Source: Alphaproteobacteria bacterium (GTDB lineage Bacteria > Pseudomonadota > Alphaproteobacteria > Rhizobiales > Devosiaceae). From it: 64,000 nt of DNA. The stretch spans positions 269,017 to 333,016 of the forward strand of contig JAHJWO010000054.1 of NCBI GenBank assembly GCA_018828145.1. Reading direction: 5' to 3'. The translations under genes were made by a program, and so were the position numbers. Every line of letters starts with the position of its first letter. The first letter of the stretch is position 1. Below are positions 53,023-62,489 of the stretch, one piece after another. The notes beneath the pieces were generated by a model. It searched no databases. It was not told the origin of the DNA and saw only the letters and a list, made by a program, of their open reading frames with translations.

Positions 53023-53889
53023 ATGCACACCAGCCACATCATCCCCCTGCCCGACCGTGCCCCGCTCATCCTGGGCCAGGCGCCGATAGTAATGGGCATC
53101 CTCAATGTCACGCCGGACAGCTTCTCCGATGGCGGCCAGCATAATCTCGTGGAGAGCGCCGTCGCCCATGCCCGCCAGATGATCGCCGAGGGCGCCGACA
53201 TCATCGATATCGGCGGCGAAAGCACTCGCCCCGGCGCCGAGCCCGTCGGCACGCAGCAAGAGCTGGATCGCGTCATGCCGGTCATCGATGCGCTGGTGGC
53301 CGCTGGCATCACCACGCCGCTCTCCATCGACACCTACAAGCCCCTGGTGGCCGACCAGGCCGTCCAGGCCGGCGCAACCATCATCAACGACGTGCACGGC
53401 CTGCAGGGCGCGCCGGAAATGGCTGACGTCGCCGCCCTGCACCGCGTCCCCGTCATCGTCATGCACTGGCAGAAGGACCGAGACAGCACGATTCCGCTGC
53501 TCGACGACATGCGCAGCTACTTCGCCCGCAGCATCGACCTGGCGCAGCGCGCCGGGATGGGTATTGACCAGCTTATCCTCGACCCGGGCTTCGGCTTCGG
53601 CAAGTCGCTGTCCGAAAACTACGAACTGCTTGGAAAGCTCGGCGAGCTGCGTTCATTCACCGTTCAGCAACGTGACCATTTTGCGATCCTGGTGGGCACA
53701 TCGCGCAAATCCATGATCGGCAAGCTGCTCGGCAACCAGCCCGAGGACCGTCTCGCGGGCACCATCGCCACCACGGTCCTGGGCTATGCAAATGGCGGGC
53801 ATATCTTTCGGGTTCACGACGTGCGCGCCAATCGCGACGCCCTTCGCGTGGCGCAGGCGACGCTGTATGGTCCGCCGGAACAGGGTTAG
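53023..53889 (+). CDS. folP: Dihydropteroate synthase
   Basis: Condenses p-aminobenzoate with hydroxymethyl-dihydropterin diphosphate in folate synthesis. A 288-residue TIM barrel with signatures MGILNVTPDSFSDGG and IDIGGESTRPGAEPV, SIDTYKPLVA and GTSRKSMIG. The start at 53023 gives the family length; a frame opens at 52963 in the repeat-flanked leader. First gene of folP-folB-folK, with folB three bases downstream. Confidence 0.95.
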   Translation: MHTSHIIPLPDRAPLILGQAPIVMGILNVTPDSFSDGGQHNLVESAVAHARQMIAEGADIIDIGGESTRPGAEPVGTQQELDRVMPVIDALVAAGITTPLSIDTYKPLVADQAVQAGATIINDVHGLQGAPEMADVAALHRVPVIVMHWQKDRDSTIPLLDDMRSYFARSIDLAQRAGMGIDQLILDPGFGFGKSLSENYELLGKLGELRSFTVQQRDHFAILVGTSRKSMIGKLLGNQPEDRLAGTIATTVLGYANGGHIFRVHDVRANRDALRVAQATLYGPPEQG

Positions 53890-53892
53890 CAC

Positions 53893-54279
53893 ATGGCCGA
53901 GACATTCACGGGCGACCGTATCATCTTGAAGGATCTGGGTTTTTACGGCTACCACGGCGTCTTCGCCGAGGAGGCGACGCTCGGCCAGCGATTCTTCATC
54001 GACATCGAGCTGGGCATCGACCTTTCCGTTCCGGCCACCACGGATCGGCTCAGCACGGGGATATCCTATGCGGATATCTATGACGTGGTGAAAGCCGGCT
54101 TCGAAACCCGCCGCATGAAGCTCCTCGAAGCCGTGGCCCAGAACATCGTCGACGGAATCTTCGAGACTTTTCAAAGCGTTAACTGGATCGTCATCCGCGT
54201 CCGCAAGCCCGAAGCCCCTATCGCCATGGTGCGCGGCGAAGCCGGCATCGAATTGCACCGCCATCGGAAAAGCCAGTGA
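53893..54279 (+). CDS. folB: Dihydroneopterin aldolase
   Basis: Splits 7,8-dihydroneopterin to hydroxymethyl-dihydropterin and glycolaldehyde. A 128-residue tunnelling-fold protein with motifs LKDLGFYGYHGVFAEEATLGQRFF and ISYADIYDVVKAGFETRRMKLLEAVAQ. Between folP (3-base gap) and folK (one-base overlap), forming a compact folate operon. Confidence 0.94.
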   Translation: MAETFTGDRIILKDLGFYGYHGVFAEEATLGQRFFIDIELGIDLSVPATTDRLSTGISYADIYDVVKAGFETRRMKLLEAVAQNIVDGIFETFQSVNWIVIRVRKPEAPIAMVRGEAGIELHRHRKSQ

Positions 54280-54707
54280 TGTCAAAGGCCTGGCTGAGTC
54301 TTGGCGCCAATATCGGCGATCCGCCCGCGCAACTGGCCGAGGCCGTCCGCCGCATCGCCGCGCATCAGGATATCACCGTCGTGTCCCAATCCGCCGTGCT
54401 CACCACCAAGCCCTGGGGCAAGACCGATCAGCCTGACTTCGCCAACATGGCGATCGCCATCGAGACCAGGCTTCAACCCCTTGAATTGCTTGATATTGTC
54501 CTAGGTATTGAGCGCGACATGGGCCGTGTCCGCGACGAGGTCTGGGGCCCCCGGCTGATCGACATCGACATCATTGCCTATGACCGGCTCGAGGTGAAAT
54601 CCCCGCGCCTCACCCTGCCGCATCCCCATGCCCACGAGCGCAGCTTCGTCCTCGATCCGCTCCGGCAGATCGACGAAAGCGTCGCAACCTGGATCACGTC
54701 CCGCTAG
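54279..54707 (+). CDS. folK: 2-amino-4-hydroxy-6-hydroxymethyldihydropteridine pyrophosphokinase
   Basis: Transfers pyrophosphate from ATP to hydroxymethyl-dihydropterin, the substrate step before FolP. A 142-residue HPPK with AWLSLGANIGDPPAQL, WGKTDQPDFANMAI, RVRDEVWGPRLIDIDIIAYD and LPHPHAHERSFVLDPL. The ATG at 54279 overlaps the folB stop. Its last bases overlap the convergent atp12-type gene. Confidence 0.95.
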   Translation: MSKAWLSLGANIGDPPAQLAEAVRRIAAHQDITVVSQSAVLTTKPWGKTDQPDFANMAIAIETRLQPLELLDIVLGIERDMGRVRDEVWGPRLIDIDIIAYDRLEVKSPRLTLPHPHAHERSFVLDPLRQIDESVATWITSR

Positions 54708-55483
54708 CTGCGCAGCGCATCCAGCACGGCCACAGCCGTGTCGAATTCCACCCGCCGCTTCGCCCGCCGCTCCGCCGCTTCCTCGTCCTCGCCCCACTGG
54801 CTGATCTGGAAATCCTCGTCGATATGCGCCGCTTTCCAGACCTGGTCGGTCGAAAACAGCTTGTTCCAGAGGCCTATGGCCAGAAGTCCTGAACCGGTAA
54901 GTCCGGTAATCGAGACAAGCGCCGTCAAAACCAGCAGGTTCTCGCCCTCTAGCGACTCCGCCAGCCGATCCAGCGTTGCCTTGGGCTGGCTTTGGTGGAT
55001 GATGCCCACTGTGGGTTGGAAGCTCACGCCGAAATGCCGAGCCAGCGTCACCAATGCATTGTCCCAGGCTAGTTCCTGCTCGGAAACCAGCTCCTGCGGG
55101 CTTTCGGCGCGATAGAGCATGAGATCGCTGGCCGCGAACTTGACCACCTCATCCCGGAAGGCGGGGATCATCGCGTCCCCGCTTTCGATCGCCGAATTGA
55201 TCAGCCGCACCATGGGCATGGTCGCCGGATCGATGAACTCGCCCTGCGCGGCCCACTGCTCCGCCATGGCCGTAGCGATCGAGGCAGCCGGCACCACGAC
55301 CGGCAGCTTCGTGCCCGGCGTGCGCACCTGTCGCCCGTCCAACGTCACGACAAAGCCGGCGTCGACCGGCGCCACGCCGACATCCTTGTAGAAACGCTTG
55401 GGCAACTCGACCTTGTTGAGGTGCTGGGCCCGGCCATAGCCGTCGTTCAGGTGTTTTTGAATGTCATCAAGCTGGTCGCGCAT
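54704..55483 (-). CDS. ATP12 family F1-ATPase assembly chaperone
   Basis: A 259-residue protein of the ATP12 family, which in mitochondria protects the F1 alpha subunit during assembly and is conserved in alphaproteobacteria. Visible signatures: RFYKDVGVAPVDAGFVVTLDGR, MPMVRLINSAIE and DLMLYRAESPQELVSEQ. Last gene of a six-gene minus-strand run. ATP synthase genes are not nearby. Confidence 0.9.
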   Translation of the reverse strand: MRDQLDDIQKHLNDGYGRAQHLNKVELPKRFYKDVGVAPVDAGFVVTLDGRQVRTPGTKLPVVVPAASIATAMAEQWAAQGEFIDPATMPMVRLINSAIESGDAMIPAFRDEVVKFAASDLMLYRAESPQELVSEQELAWDNALVTLARHFGVSFQPTVGIIHQSQPKATLDRLAESLEGENLLVLTALVSITGLTGSGLLAIGLWNKLFSTDQVWKAAHIDEDFQISQWGEDEEAAERRAKRRVEFDTAVAVLDALRS

Positions 55484-55487
55484 GGGT

Positions 55488-56150
55488 CTAGTCCAGAAGT
55501 TGGCGAACCGCAGCGTCGAGCTGGTCGTAGCGGTCGATCATGGTATGGGCGCCCACCGCGATCAGCTCGCGCGGCTCGTGATAGCCCCAGGTGACGCCGA
55601 TGGTCTTGCAGCCCGCCGCAACGCCCATCTCGATATCAAAGGTGGTGTCGCCGATCATCACGGTCTCGGCCCGGGTCGCCCCGGTCTCGCGCATCGCCGT
55701 CTCCAGCATGCCGGGATCAGGCTTGGATGGATTGTGGTCCGGCGTCTGCAGGGTGACGAAATAGTCCGACAGGCCATGCAGCGCCAGGATGCGGTGCACG
55801 CCGCCGAGGCCCTTGCCGGTCGCAATGCCCAGCTGGACGTCGGACATCTCCCGAAGCCGCTGCAGCGCCTCCATTGCCCCCGGAAACAGCCCTTCGCGAC
55901 TGTCTTCGGTCAACAGCGCGGCGCGATAATGCGCCCGGTAGTCGTTGACGAGCTTGTCGATCAGTATCGGATCGTCGCTGTGGGAGAGCCGCGCCATGGC
56001 CAGCGGCAGCGACAGCCCGATGATCCGGCGCGACTGTGCCGGGGTCGGCGCCGCGAGGCCTGCGCCCAGAAACGTCGTCGCCATGTGCTCGGCGATCAGC
56101 GCCTGCGTGTCGATCAGCGTGCCATCCATGTCAAAGATGACGAGCTTCAC
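55488..56150 (-). CDS. HAD superfamily phosphatase
   Basis: A 220-residue HAD hydrolase of the Gph-like group. Motif I FDMDGTLIDTQ has the nucleophile Asp. Then come a helical cap, motif II/III ATGKGLGG-Lys and motif IV MIGDTTFDIEMG. The GTG start at 56150 overlaps the stop of the pseudouridine synthase gene (GTGA). The substrate may be phosphoglycolate or another small phosphoester. Confidence 0.88.
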   Translation of the reverse strand: MKLVIFDMDGTLIDTQALIAEHMATTFLGAGLAAPTPAQSRRIIGLSLPLAMARLSHSDDPILIDKLVNDYRAHYRAALLTEDSREGLFPGAMEALQRLREMSDVQLGIATGKGLGGVHRILALHGLSDYFVTLQTPDHNPSKPDPGMLETAMRETGATRAETVMIGDTTFDIEMGVAAGCKTIGVTWGYHEPRELIAVGAHTMIDRYDQLDAAVRQLLD

Positions 56151-57133
56151 GCGCCATCCTCCGGATCGCCGCTGACATCGTACCGGTCTGGGTCAAAGCC
56201 CAGCGTCTCGAAGCTCTGCCGCATATGCGGCGGCAGCGGCGCCGAAATATCCAGCCGCTTGCCATTGCGGAGCGGGATGGCAATGCGACGGGCATGCAGG
56301 TGCAGCCCTTCGCTGAGCCCGGGGGCGCCCTGCCAGTTCTCGATATTGAAGTAGCGCGGATCGCCGATGATCGGCGTGCCCAGCTGCGCCATATGTACGC
56401 GCAGCTGATGCGTGCGGCCCGTCACCGGCTTCAGCGTCACCCAGGCGAAGCGCTTGCTGGCCGTGTCGGTGGTCGAATAATAGCTCAGCGAGTGCTGCGC
56501 ATTGGGAGCGCCGTTCCGCACGACCACCATCTGCTCGCCGTCCTCGGTGCTCTGGCGCGCCAGGAAGCACGAGATTTCGCCCTGCTGCGGATGCGGATTG
56601 CCGGCCACGATGGCCCAGTAGATCTTGCGGGCCGAGCGCGAGCGGAACACGTTGCCGAAATGGCTGGCAGCCTGCTTGGTCTTGGCGACGACAAGGCAGC
56701 CGGACGTGTCGCGGTCTAGGCGATGCACCAGGCGCGGCGCCTCGCCCTTCTTGTTGGGCAGGCTCTTGAGCATGCCGTCCAGATGCCGCTTGGTGCCGCT
56801 GCCGCCCTGCACCGCCAGGCCATGCGGCTTGTTGAAGACATAGATGTCCTCGTCCTCATAGAGGATCAGCCCGCGCAGGAATTCCGCATCGGCATCGTTG
56901 AGCTTGACCGGCTTGACCGTCTCCGCATCGTCGATCGGCGGGATGCGCACGGTCTGCCCGGGCGCCAGGCGCGTGCTGGTGGTCACCTTGGCCTTGTCGA
57001 CCTTGATCTCGCCATTGCGGATCAGCTTCTGCAGCCGCCCGAAACCCAGCTGGGGGAAATGGGTGGCGAACCAGCGATCAAGACGCATCCCGTCTTCATC
57101 GTCATTCACCTGCCGCTGTTGAACGCCACTCAT
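56147..57133 (-). CDS. RluC/RluD-family pseudouridine synthase
   Basis: A 328-residue enzyme that isomerises uridine in 23S rRNA. An N-terminal S4 RNA-binding domain (about 15-75) precedes the catalytic RluA domain with HRLDRDTSG (catalytic Asp). RTHQLRVHMA is conserved. RluC is more likely than RluD but this is not decided. The start at 57133 overlaps the crcB stop (ATGA). A long open frame upstream belongs to the crcB antiphase. Confidence 0.91.
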   Translation of the reverse strand: MSGVQQRQVNDDEDGMRLDRWFATHFPQLGFGRLQKLIRNGEIKVDKAKVTTSTRLAPGQTVRIPPIDDAETVKPVKLNDADAEFLRGLILYEDEDIYVFNKPHGLAVQGGSGTKRHLDGMLKSLPNKKGEAPRLVHRLDRDTSGCLVVAKTKQAASHFGNVFRSRSARKIYWAIVAGNPHPQQGEISCFLARQSTEDGEQMVVVRNGAPNAQHSLSYYSTTDTASKRFAWVTLKPVTGRTHQLRVHMAQLGTPIIGDPRYFNIENWQGAPGLSEGLHLHARRIAIPLRNGKRLDISAPLPPHMRQSFETLGFDPDRYDVSGDPEDGA

Positions 57134-57510
57134 GCCACGCCTCGGGTCACCAAAAGCCCGAGATAAAGCCCAATGACGCAAACCACAACCGACAACAACA
57201 CATAGGCCCCAGCCAGCAGCAACGCGCCGCGCTCGATCAGCACGATCGTATCGAGCGAAAACGACGAGAATGTCGTGAATCCACCGAGTAGGCCGACGGC
57301 CACAAAGAGCCGCGCATCCTCCTGCCAATCGGGCAGGAAGCGCGCCATGAGTCCGACGAAAACGCCCATCGCGCAGGAGCCGATGATGTTGATCAGCAGC
57401 GTAGCGAGCGGAAAACCCATGGGCCACAGCCGGCCAACAGCGCTGGCAAGCCCATAGCGTGCCATGGCACCAATGGCGCCACCGGCGCCGACGAGGAGGA
57501 AGGGATACAT
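57130..57510 (-). CDS. crcB: Fluoride channel CrcB/Fluc
   Basis: A 126-residue four-helix protein forming dual-topology dimers that export fluoride. Motifs GGAIGAMARYGL, TLLINIIGSCAMGVF (pore Asn) and GGFTTFSSFSLDT (phenylalanine track) are intact. The upstream 44 bases hold no fluoride riboswitch. It is embedded in an operon with an rRNA-modifying enzyme. Confidence 0.94.
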   Translation of the reverse strand: MYPFLLVGAGGAIGAMARYGLASAVGRLWPMGFPLATLLINIIGSCAMGVFVGLMARFLPDWQEDARLFVAVGLLGGFTTFSSFSLDTIVLIERGALLLAGAYVLLSVVVCVIGLYLGLLVTRGVA

Positions 57511-57554
57511 TCAGGTGTGCTCCGGCCGCTCAATGGGCGCTGCTGGCATGTCTC

Positions 57555-58871
57555 TCACTCGGCGTCACCCCGCTTGACCGCCCGCAGCCGCTCGAAATAA
57601 TCGATCCGCTTCCGCAGGTCGCGTTCGAAGCCGCGTTCCACCGGCTCGTAGAATTTCTGCCGGCCGATCTTCTCTGGAAAATACTCCTGCCCCGAGAAGG
57701 CTTCCGGCGTATCGTGGTCGTAGATATAGCCCTCGCCATAGCCAGAACCCTTCATGAGCTTGGTGGGAGCGTTGAGGATGACCATGGGCGGCATGGGCGA
57801 GCCGGTCGCCTTGGCGACCCCCATGGCCTGCTTGAAGGCCGTATAGACGGCATTCGACTTCGGCGCGAGCGCCAGATAGACCACCACCTGCGCCAGCGCC
57901 AGCTCTCCCTCGGGCGGGCCCAGCATCTGGAAGGCGTCGCGAGCCGCCACGGCCAGCGTCAGCGCCTGCGGGTCGGCCAGGCCGATATCTTCGGAGGCCA
58001 TGCGGATCAGCCGGCGCGCCAGAAACAGCGGATCCTCCCCCGCATCGAGCATGCGCGCAAAATAGTAGAGCGCCGCATCCGGATCCGAACCGCGGATTGT
58101 CTTGTGCAGGGCCGAGATCAGGTTGTAGTGGCCGTCCTGGGCCTTGTCATAGATCGGCGCCCGGCGCTGGATGACCGTGAGCATGGTCGCCGCATCCAGC
58201 GTTTCACCGACCTTGGCCGAAGCCAGCACCTCCTCTACCAGCCCCAGCAGCGCCCGCCCGTCCCCGTCGGCGAGGGTCAGGAGCGTATGGCGCGCCTCCG
58301 CATCGAGCGGCAGCGCCGCCCCGGTCAGCGCTTCGGCCCGCTGCACCAGCTTTTCGAGATCCTCAAGACCCAGCGACTCGAACCGCAGCACCTGGCTGCG
58401 CGACAGCAACGCCGCGTTGAGTTCAAAGGACGGATTTTCCGTCGTGGCGCCGACCAGCACCACCGTGCCGTCCTCCATCACCGGCAGGAAGCCATCCTGC
58501 TGGGCACGGTTGAAGCGGTGGATTTCATCGACAAACAGCAGCGTCCGATGCCCGGAAAGGCGCTCGAACCGCGCCTTCTCGAACACCTTCTTGAGGTCGG
58601 CGACGCCGGAAAATACCGCCGAAATCTGCTCGAACGTATAGCCGATCTGGTCGGCCAGCAGTCGCGCCACCGTGGTCTTGCCCGTGCCCGGCGGCCCCCA
58701 GAGGATGAGCGAACCGAGCCGCCCGCTGGCGATCATGCGGCGCAGCGTGCCGTCTGGCCCCAGCAGGTGTGTCTGGCCGATAACCTCGTCGAGCGAGCGC
58801 GGACGCAGTTGATCGGCGAGCGGCCGGGCGCGGTCGGTTTCGGAGGAGTCGGCGGCGAAGAGATCGGACAT
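57555..58871 (-). CDS. rarA: Replication-associated recombination protein A (RarA/MgsA)
   Basis: A 438-residue AAA+ clamp-loader-like ATPase acting at stalled replication forks. N-terminal [17 protein letters not shown], Walker [10 protein letters not shown], Walker [11 protein letters not shown], sensor motif [10 protein letters not shown] and a C-terminal tetramerisation domain. Between degQ and crcB on the same strand, gaps of about 50 bases. Confidence 0.94.
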   Translation of the reverse strand: MSDLFAADSSETDRARPLADQLRPRSLDEVIGQTHLLGPDGTLRRMIASGRLGSLILWGPPGTGKTTVARLLADQIGYTFEQISAVFSGVADLKKVFEKARFERLSGHRTLLFVDEIHRFNRAQQDGFLPVMEDGTVVLVGATTENPSFELNAALLSRSQVLRFESLGLEDLEKLVQRAEALTGAALPLDAEARHTLLTLADGDGRALLGLVEEVLASAKVGETLDAATMLTVIQRRAPIYDKAQDGHYNLISALHKTIRGSDPDAALYYFARMLDAGEDPLFLARRLIRMASEDIGLADPQALTLAVAARDAFQMLGPPEGELALAQVVVYLALAPKSNAVYTAFKQAMGVAKATGSPMPPMVILNAPTKLMKGSGYGEGYIYDHDTPEAFSGQEYFPEKIGRQKFYEPVERGFERDLRKRIDYFERLRAVKRGDAE

Positions 58872-58922
58872 GGCTGTCTTCTAGCGGATTGCGGCGCGCT
58901 GTTACAGCCGTGCCGAGCGGCC

Positions 58923-60386
58923 CTACCCGCTGACAATACTCCGCGTGACCCTCCCGTCCCGCTGCAGGATGATCTGCCAGGTCCGCACCCGCTGGCTGGC
59001 CACATCGGCAAAGGCGCGGGCCGTGTTCATCGGCATGTCGTTGAGCGCCAGGATGATGTCGTCCACGCGCAGGCCCATCTGCTCGGCCGGTGAGCCGGGC
59101 AACACCGCCGTCACGATGACGCCCTCGGCATCGTAGGGCAGCCCCTTGGCCTCGGCCAGCGCGGCGTCCAGCTGGCGCACGCTGGTGCCGGCAAAGCGGG
59201 AATTGCCCACGATGCTGGCAACCATGTCGGCCCCGGCCGCCGGCGCTGCCTCGACGGTGAACGAGACCGCCTCGCTCACGCCGCCGCGCAACCGTTCCAG
59301 CCTGGTCGCCTGCCCGATCGGCTTGGTGGCAAGACGGAAATTGAACGCACTGGGGTCGTCGACCGCCACGCCATCCACCGACAGGATGACATCGCCTGCG
59401 GCAAACCCCGCCCGGTCGGCCGGCCCATCCGGCGCCACTTCGGCAATCAGCGCGCCGTGCGGCGCTGCCATGCCCAGGCTGGCGGCAATATCGGCATTGA
59501 CCGCCTGCAGCTTGGCGCCAAACCAGGGCCGAACGATCTCGCCGCCGCTGACGCCGGCCTCGGCAACCAGCCGCGCCATATTGGCCGGAATGGCAAAGCC
59601 TATGCCGACAGAGCCGCCGGTCTGGGAATAGATGGCGGTATTGATCCCAACCAGTTGCCCGTCGAGGTCGACAAGGGCGCCGCCGGAATTGCCCGGATTG
59701 ATCGCCGCGTCGGTCTGGATGAAGAACTCGTAGTCCGAGCTCTCGACGCCGGTCCGCGCCAGGGCCGAGACGATGCCGCTGGTCACTGTCTGCCCCACTC
59801 CGAAGGGATTGCCGATGGCCAGCACCAGGTCTCCCACCTGCAAGGCGTCGGAATCCGCAAAGCCGATCGCGGGAAAGGCCACCCCGCCGGGCTCCCGCAC
59901 CCGCAGCACGGCCAGGTCGGTCTGGGCATCCTCGATCACGATGTCCACGGCATATTCCCGCCCGTCGGACAAGGCGATGCGCACATCGGTAGCGCCCTCG
60001 ATCACATGCCGATTGGTCAGGATGACCCCGCTTGCCTCCACAATCACGCCAGACCCCAGCGACTGCGACTGGCGCGGCCGGCTCTGGAACTGGCCCTGCC
60101 CGAAGAACCGCGAGAAGAAGGGATCATTGGCAAAGGGCGAAACAGCCTGCTGCTCGATGCGGGTGGCATAGACATTGACGACCGAGGGAGCGACCGCGCG
60201 CACCACCGGCGCAAAGCTCAGTTTGACCTGCGCGTCGCTCTCGGGCACCTGCCGCCCATCCTCGGCCGGCGCCAATGTGTTCGCCTGCGCCAGGCTCGGG
60301 GCATTCCAGGGTGAAAAGGCCAGCGTGCCCCCAACCGCGAGAACCACCACCGTCCCGACTGCAAGCATCAGCGACCGCATGTTCAT
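58923..60386 (-). CDS. degQ: Periplasmic serine endoprotease of the DegP/DegQ family
   Basis: A 487-residue envelope quality-control protease. Signal peptide or anchor in residues 1-35, then a trypsin-like domain with triad His127, Asp157 and Ser234 (NPGNSGGAL). Two PDZ domains (about 280-370 and 390-480) bind substrates. GAGGTGG precedes the ATG. First gene of a six-gene minus-strand run. DegQ versus DegP-type naming is approximate. Confidence 0.92.
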   Translation of the reverse strand: MNMRSLMLAVGTVVVLAVGGTLAFSPWNAPSLAQANTLAPAEDGRQVPESDAQVKLSFAPVVRAVAPSVVNVYATRIEQQAVSPFANDPFFSRFFGQGQFQSRPRQSQSLGSGVIVEASGVILTNRHVIEGATDVRIALSDGREYAVDIVIEDAQTDLAVLRVREPGGVAFPAIGFADSDALQVGDLVLAIGNPFGVGQTVTSGIVSALARTGVESSDYEFFIQTDAAINPGNSGGALVDLDGQLVGINTAIYSQTGGSVGIGFAIPANMARLVAEAGVSGGEIVRPWFGAKLQAVNADIAASLGMAAPHGALIAEVAPDGPADRAGFAAGDVILSVDGVAVDDPSAFNFRLATKPIGQATRLERLRGGVSEAVSFTVEAAPAAGADMVASIVGNSRFAGTSVRQLDAALAEAKGLPYDAEGVIVTAVLPGSPAEQMGLRVDDIILALNDMPMNTARAFADVASQRVRTWQIILQRDGRVTRSIVSG

Positions 60387-60560
60387 CGAACCACCTCGTC
60401 TATCGCACGGGCCGAGGCAAACGCTTGAATTCTGTCATGAAAATGGCGTCACGCGACGGTCGCAATTGCCGGGCAAATAATCGTTTGCGCCAGGGGTCCG
60501 TGAGCCCTATATGCAGCGCTCGTTTTCACGCATTCCCCAGCCCCGAAAGGCCAGTCGTCG

Positions 60561-61742
60561 ATGACCACCGAGCCGAAGCACGTTTACCCGAACACCTCCG
60601 CCCTGATCGCGGCCGAACAGCCGGACTTTCCGGCTTTCCTGTTCTCCGAACGTGAGCTTCACAAGGCCACGAAGGTCTTCAAGAAGGGCTTTGACGGGCT
60701 GCTGACCTATGCGGTCAAGTGCAACCCCTCCCCGCACATCATCGCCCAGCTGCACCAGGAAGGCGTCAAGGCCTTCGACGTGGCATCCAACACCGAGATG
60801 GAACTGGTCCGCGACTACGCGCCGGGCGCGGTCATGCACTACAACAACCCCATCAAGAACAAGCGCGAGATCGCCCGCGCCTACGAAGAGTTCGGCGTCC
60901 GCTCCTTCACCATCGACCACCCCCAGCAGCTCGACCAGCTCGCCGCGGTGGTCTCCCCCTCGCGCGACGTCGAAGTCACCACCCGCTTCAAGGCCGGCAA
61001 GGCGCTCAAGTCCTATGACTTCGGCATCAAGTTCGGCGTCATGGAACAGGGCGCTGCCGAAATCGTCACCGCTGTCGAGAAGATGGGCTATACGCCCAGC
61101 CTCTGCTTCCATGTCGGCAGCCAGTGCGAAGATGCCTACGCCTATGAGCGCCATATCGCGGCTGCCGCGCGCATCGTCGAGGAGGCCGGCATCGAGCTCA
61201 AGCGCCTCAATATCGGTGGTGGCTACCCGGCCCCCTACCCGACCAGCGAAGCGCCGCCGATGGACTACTACTTCGAGACCATTGCCACGGCCGTGTCCGA
61301 TCATTTCGGCGAAAAGCGCAAGCCGGAGCTCATCATCGAGCCCGGCCGCGCGCTGGTGACCTCATCCACCTCGCTGCTGCTGCGCGTGAAGCATCAGCGC
61401 GGCGGCCAGTCGGTCTATGTCAATGACGGCGCCTATGGCAGCCTGATGGAAGTCAAGTTCATGCACTTCACCCCGCCGGTGCGGGTGTGGCGCGGGCCGC
61501 GCGTGCATGACAATGACGCCGAATTCTCCGAGTTCACCATCTGGGGCCCCACCTGCGACAGCTATGACGTGCTCCCCCAGGTCTTCACCCTGCCCGCCGA
61601 TATCGACGAGGACGACTGGATCGAGTTCGGCCTGATGGGCGCCTATACCCAGGCGTCGCTGACCCCCTTCAACGGCTTTGACCGCCGCGACCAATACTGG
61701 GTCGAGGACGTCTATACCGGCAAGGACCAGCAGCCGGAATAA
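60561..61742 (+). CDS. Type III PLP-dependent ornithine/lysine decarboxylase
   Basis: A 393-residue alanine-racemase-fold decarboxylase. PLP Lys53 is in TYAVKCNP, with GGGYPAPYP, EPGRALV and Cys332 in GPTCDSYDV, as in eukaryotic-type ornithine decarboxylases found in alphaproteobacteria. It makes putrescine (and perhaps cadaverine) for polyamine synthesis. Monocistronic, ending at the UUCG-loop terminator at 61765. Divergent from degQ. Confidence 0.93.
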   Translation: MTTEPKHVYPNTSALIAAEQPDFPAFLFSERELHKATKVFKKGFDGLLTYAVKCNPSPHIIAQLHQEGVKAFDVASNTEMELVRDYAPGAVMHYNNPIKNKREIARAYEEFGVRSFTIDHPQQLDQLAAVVSPSRDVEVTTRFKAGKALKSYDFGIKFGVMEQGAAEIVTAVEKMGYTPSLCFHVGSQCEDAYAYERHIAAAARIVEEAGIELKRLNIGGGYPAPYPTSEAPPMDYYFETIATAVSDHFGEKRKPELIIEPGRALVTSSTSLLLRVKHQRGGQSVYVNDGAYGSLMEVKFMHFTPPVRVWRGPRVHDNDAEFSEFTIWGPTCDSYDVLPQVFTLPADIDEDDWIEFGLMGAYTQASLTPFNGFDRRDQYWVEDVYTGKDQQPE

Positions 61743-61764
61743 ATCGGCCGCACCGCAACATCAG

Positions 61765-61788
61765 ATCCCCGCTTCGGCGGGGATTTTT
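61765..61788 (+). terminator. Terminator of the ornithine decarboxylase gene
   Basis: ATCCCCGC (61765-61772), a stable TTCG tetraloop, GCGGGGAT (61777-61784) and a T-run. Confidence 0.9.
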
Positions 61789-61832
61789 GTCTGAGCCTTT
61801 TCCACCCCGATCCACCTATATCGGAACTGAAA

Positions 61833-62378
61833 ATGCACCCCATCCCGCCTCTGGCCGATCTCGGCCGCCGCATCGTTATCTTTGGCCCATCCAATTCGGG
61901 CAAATCGACCCTGGCGGCAGCCCTCTCGTCTAGGCTGGCCATCCCGGCGGTGCATCTCGACCAGTTGCACCATCAACCCCATAGCGACTGGGTGCCGCGT
62001 CCAAAGGAGGAGTTCCATGCCCTCCAGCGCGCGGCAATTGCCGAGCCCGCCTGGATCATGGATGGCAATTACAGCGCCCTCACAGCGGAGCGATTGGCAC
62101 GCGCGACCGGCGCCATCGTGCTCGACGAAAACCACTGGCTGCGGCTGCTGCGCTATTTTCGACGCACGCTGTTCGAGCGTCACCGGCCGGGAGCGCTGGA
62201 GGGCAGCCGCGACAGCATCAAATGGTCGATGATCCATTGGGTGGCCGTGGCATCCCGGCACAACGGCGCCCGCTATCGCAGCATGGTGGATGGTACCGAC
62301 CTGCCCCGGGTCTACTGCCAGTCCATGGCCGAACTGAAAACCCTCTATGACGCCTGGGATCTGAAGCGCAGGGGCTGA
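61833..62378 (+). CDS. P-loop kinase-like protein (adenylate kinase/topology-modulation type)
   Basis: A 181-residue nucleoside-kinase-fold protein. Walker A FGPSNSGKST (about 17-26), followed by VHLDQLHHQPHSDWVPRPKEEF and WIMDGNYS, which are signatures of the FlaR/topology-modulation-like family of small-molecule kinases. The substrate is unknown. No clear ribosome site; the start at 61833 is plausible. Convergent with rplQ across the terminator at 62438. Confidence 0.8.
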   Translation: MHPIPPLADLGRRIVIFGPSNSGKSTLAAALSSRLAIPAVHLDQLHHQPHSDWVPRPKEEFHALQRAAIAEPAWIMDGNYSALTAERLARATGAIVLDENHWLRLLRYFRRTLFERHRPGALEGSRDSIKWSMIHWVAVASRHNGARYRSMVDGTDLPRVYCQSMAELKTLYDAWDLKRRG

Positions 62379-62436
62379 CTGCGTCAGCGCACTATTCCTG
62401 CACCAGCCAGGTTCCCGATCAGCCGCACTCAACGCA

Positions 62437-62470
62437 AAACGGCCACGGAATGAACCGTGGCCGTTTTTCA
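62437..62470. terminator. Bidirectional terminator between the P-loop kinase gene and rplQ
   Basis: AACGGCCACGG (62438-62448), loop AATGAA, CCGTGGCCGTT (62455-62465), T-run on both strands. It ends the rpoA-rplQ transcript on the minus strand. Confidence 0.88.
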
Positions 62471-62489
62471 ATTCTCGAACGACAGACGC

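Noticed and set aside
57511..57554. A fluoride riboswitch before crcB
   Set aside because: The 44-base gap is too short and lacks the conserved pseudoknot sequences.
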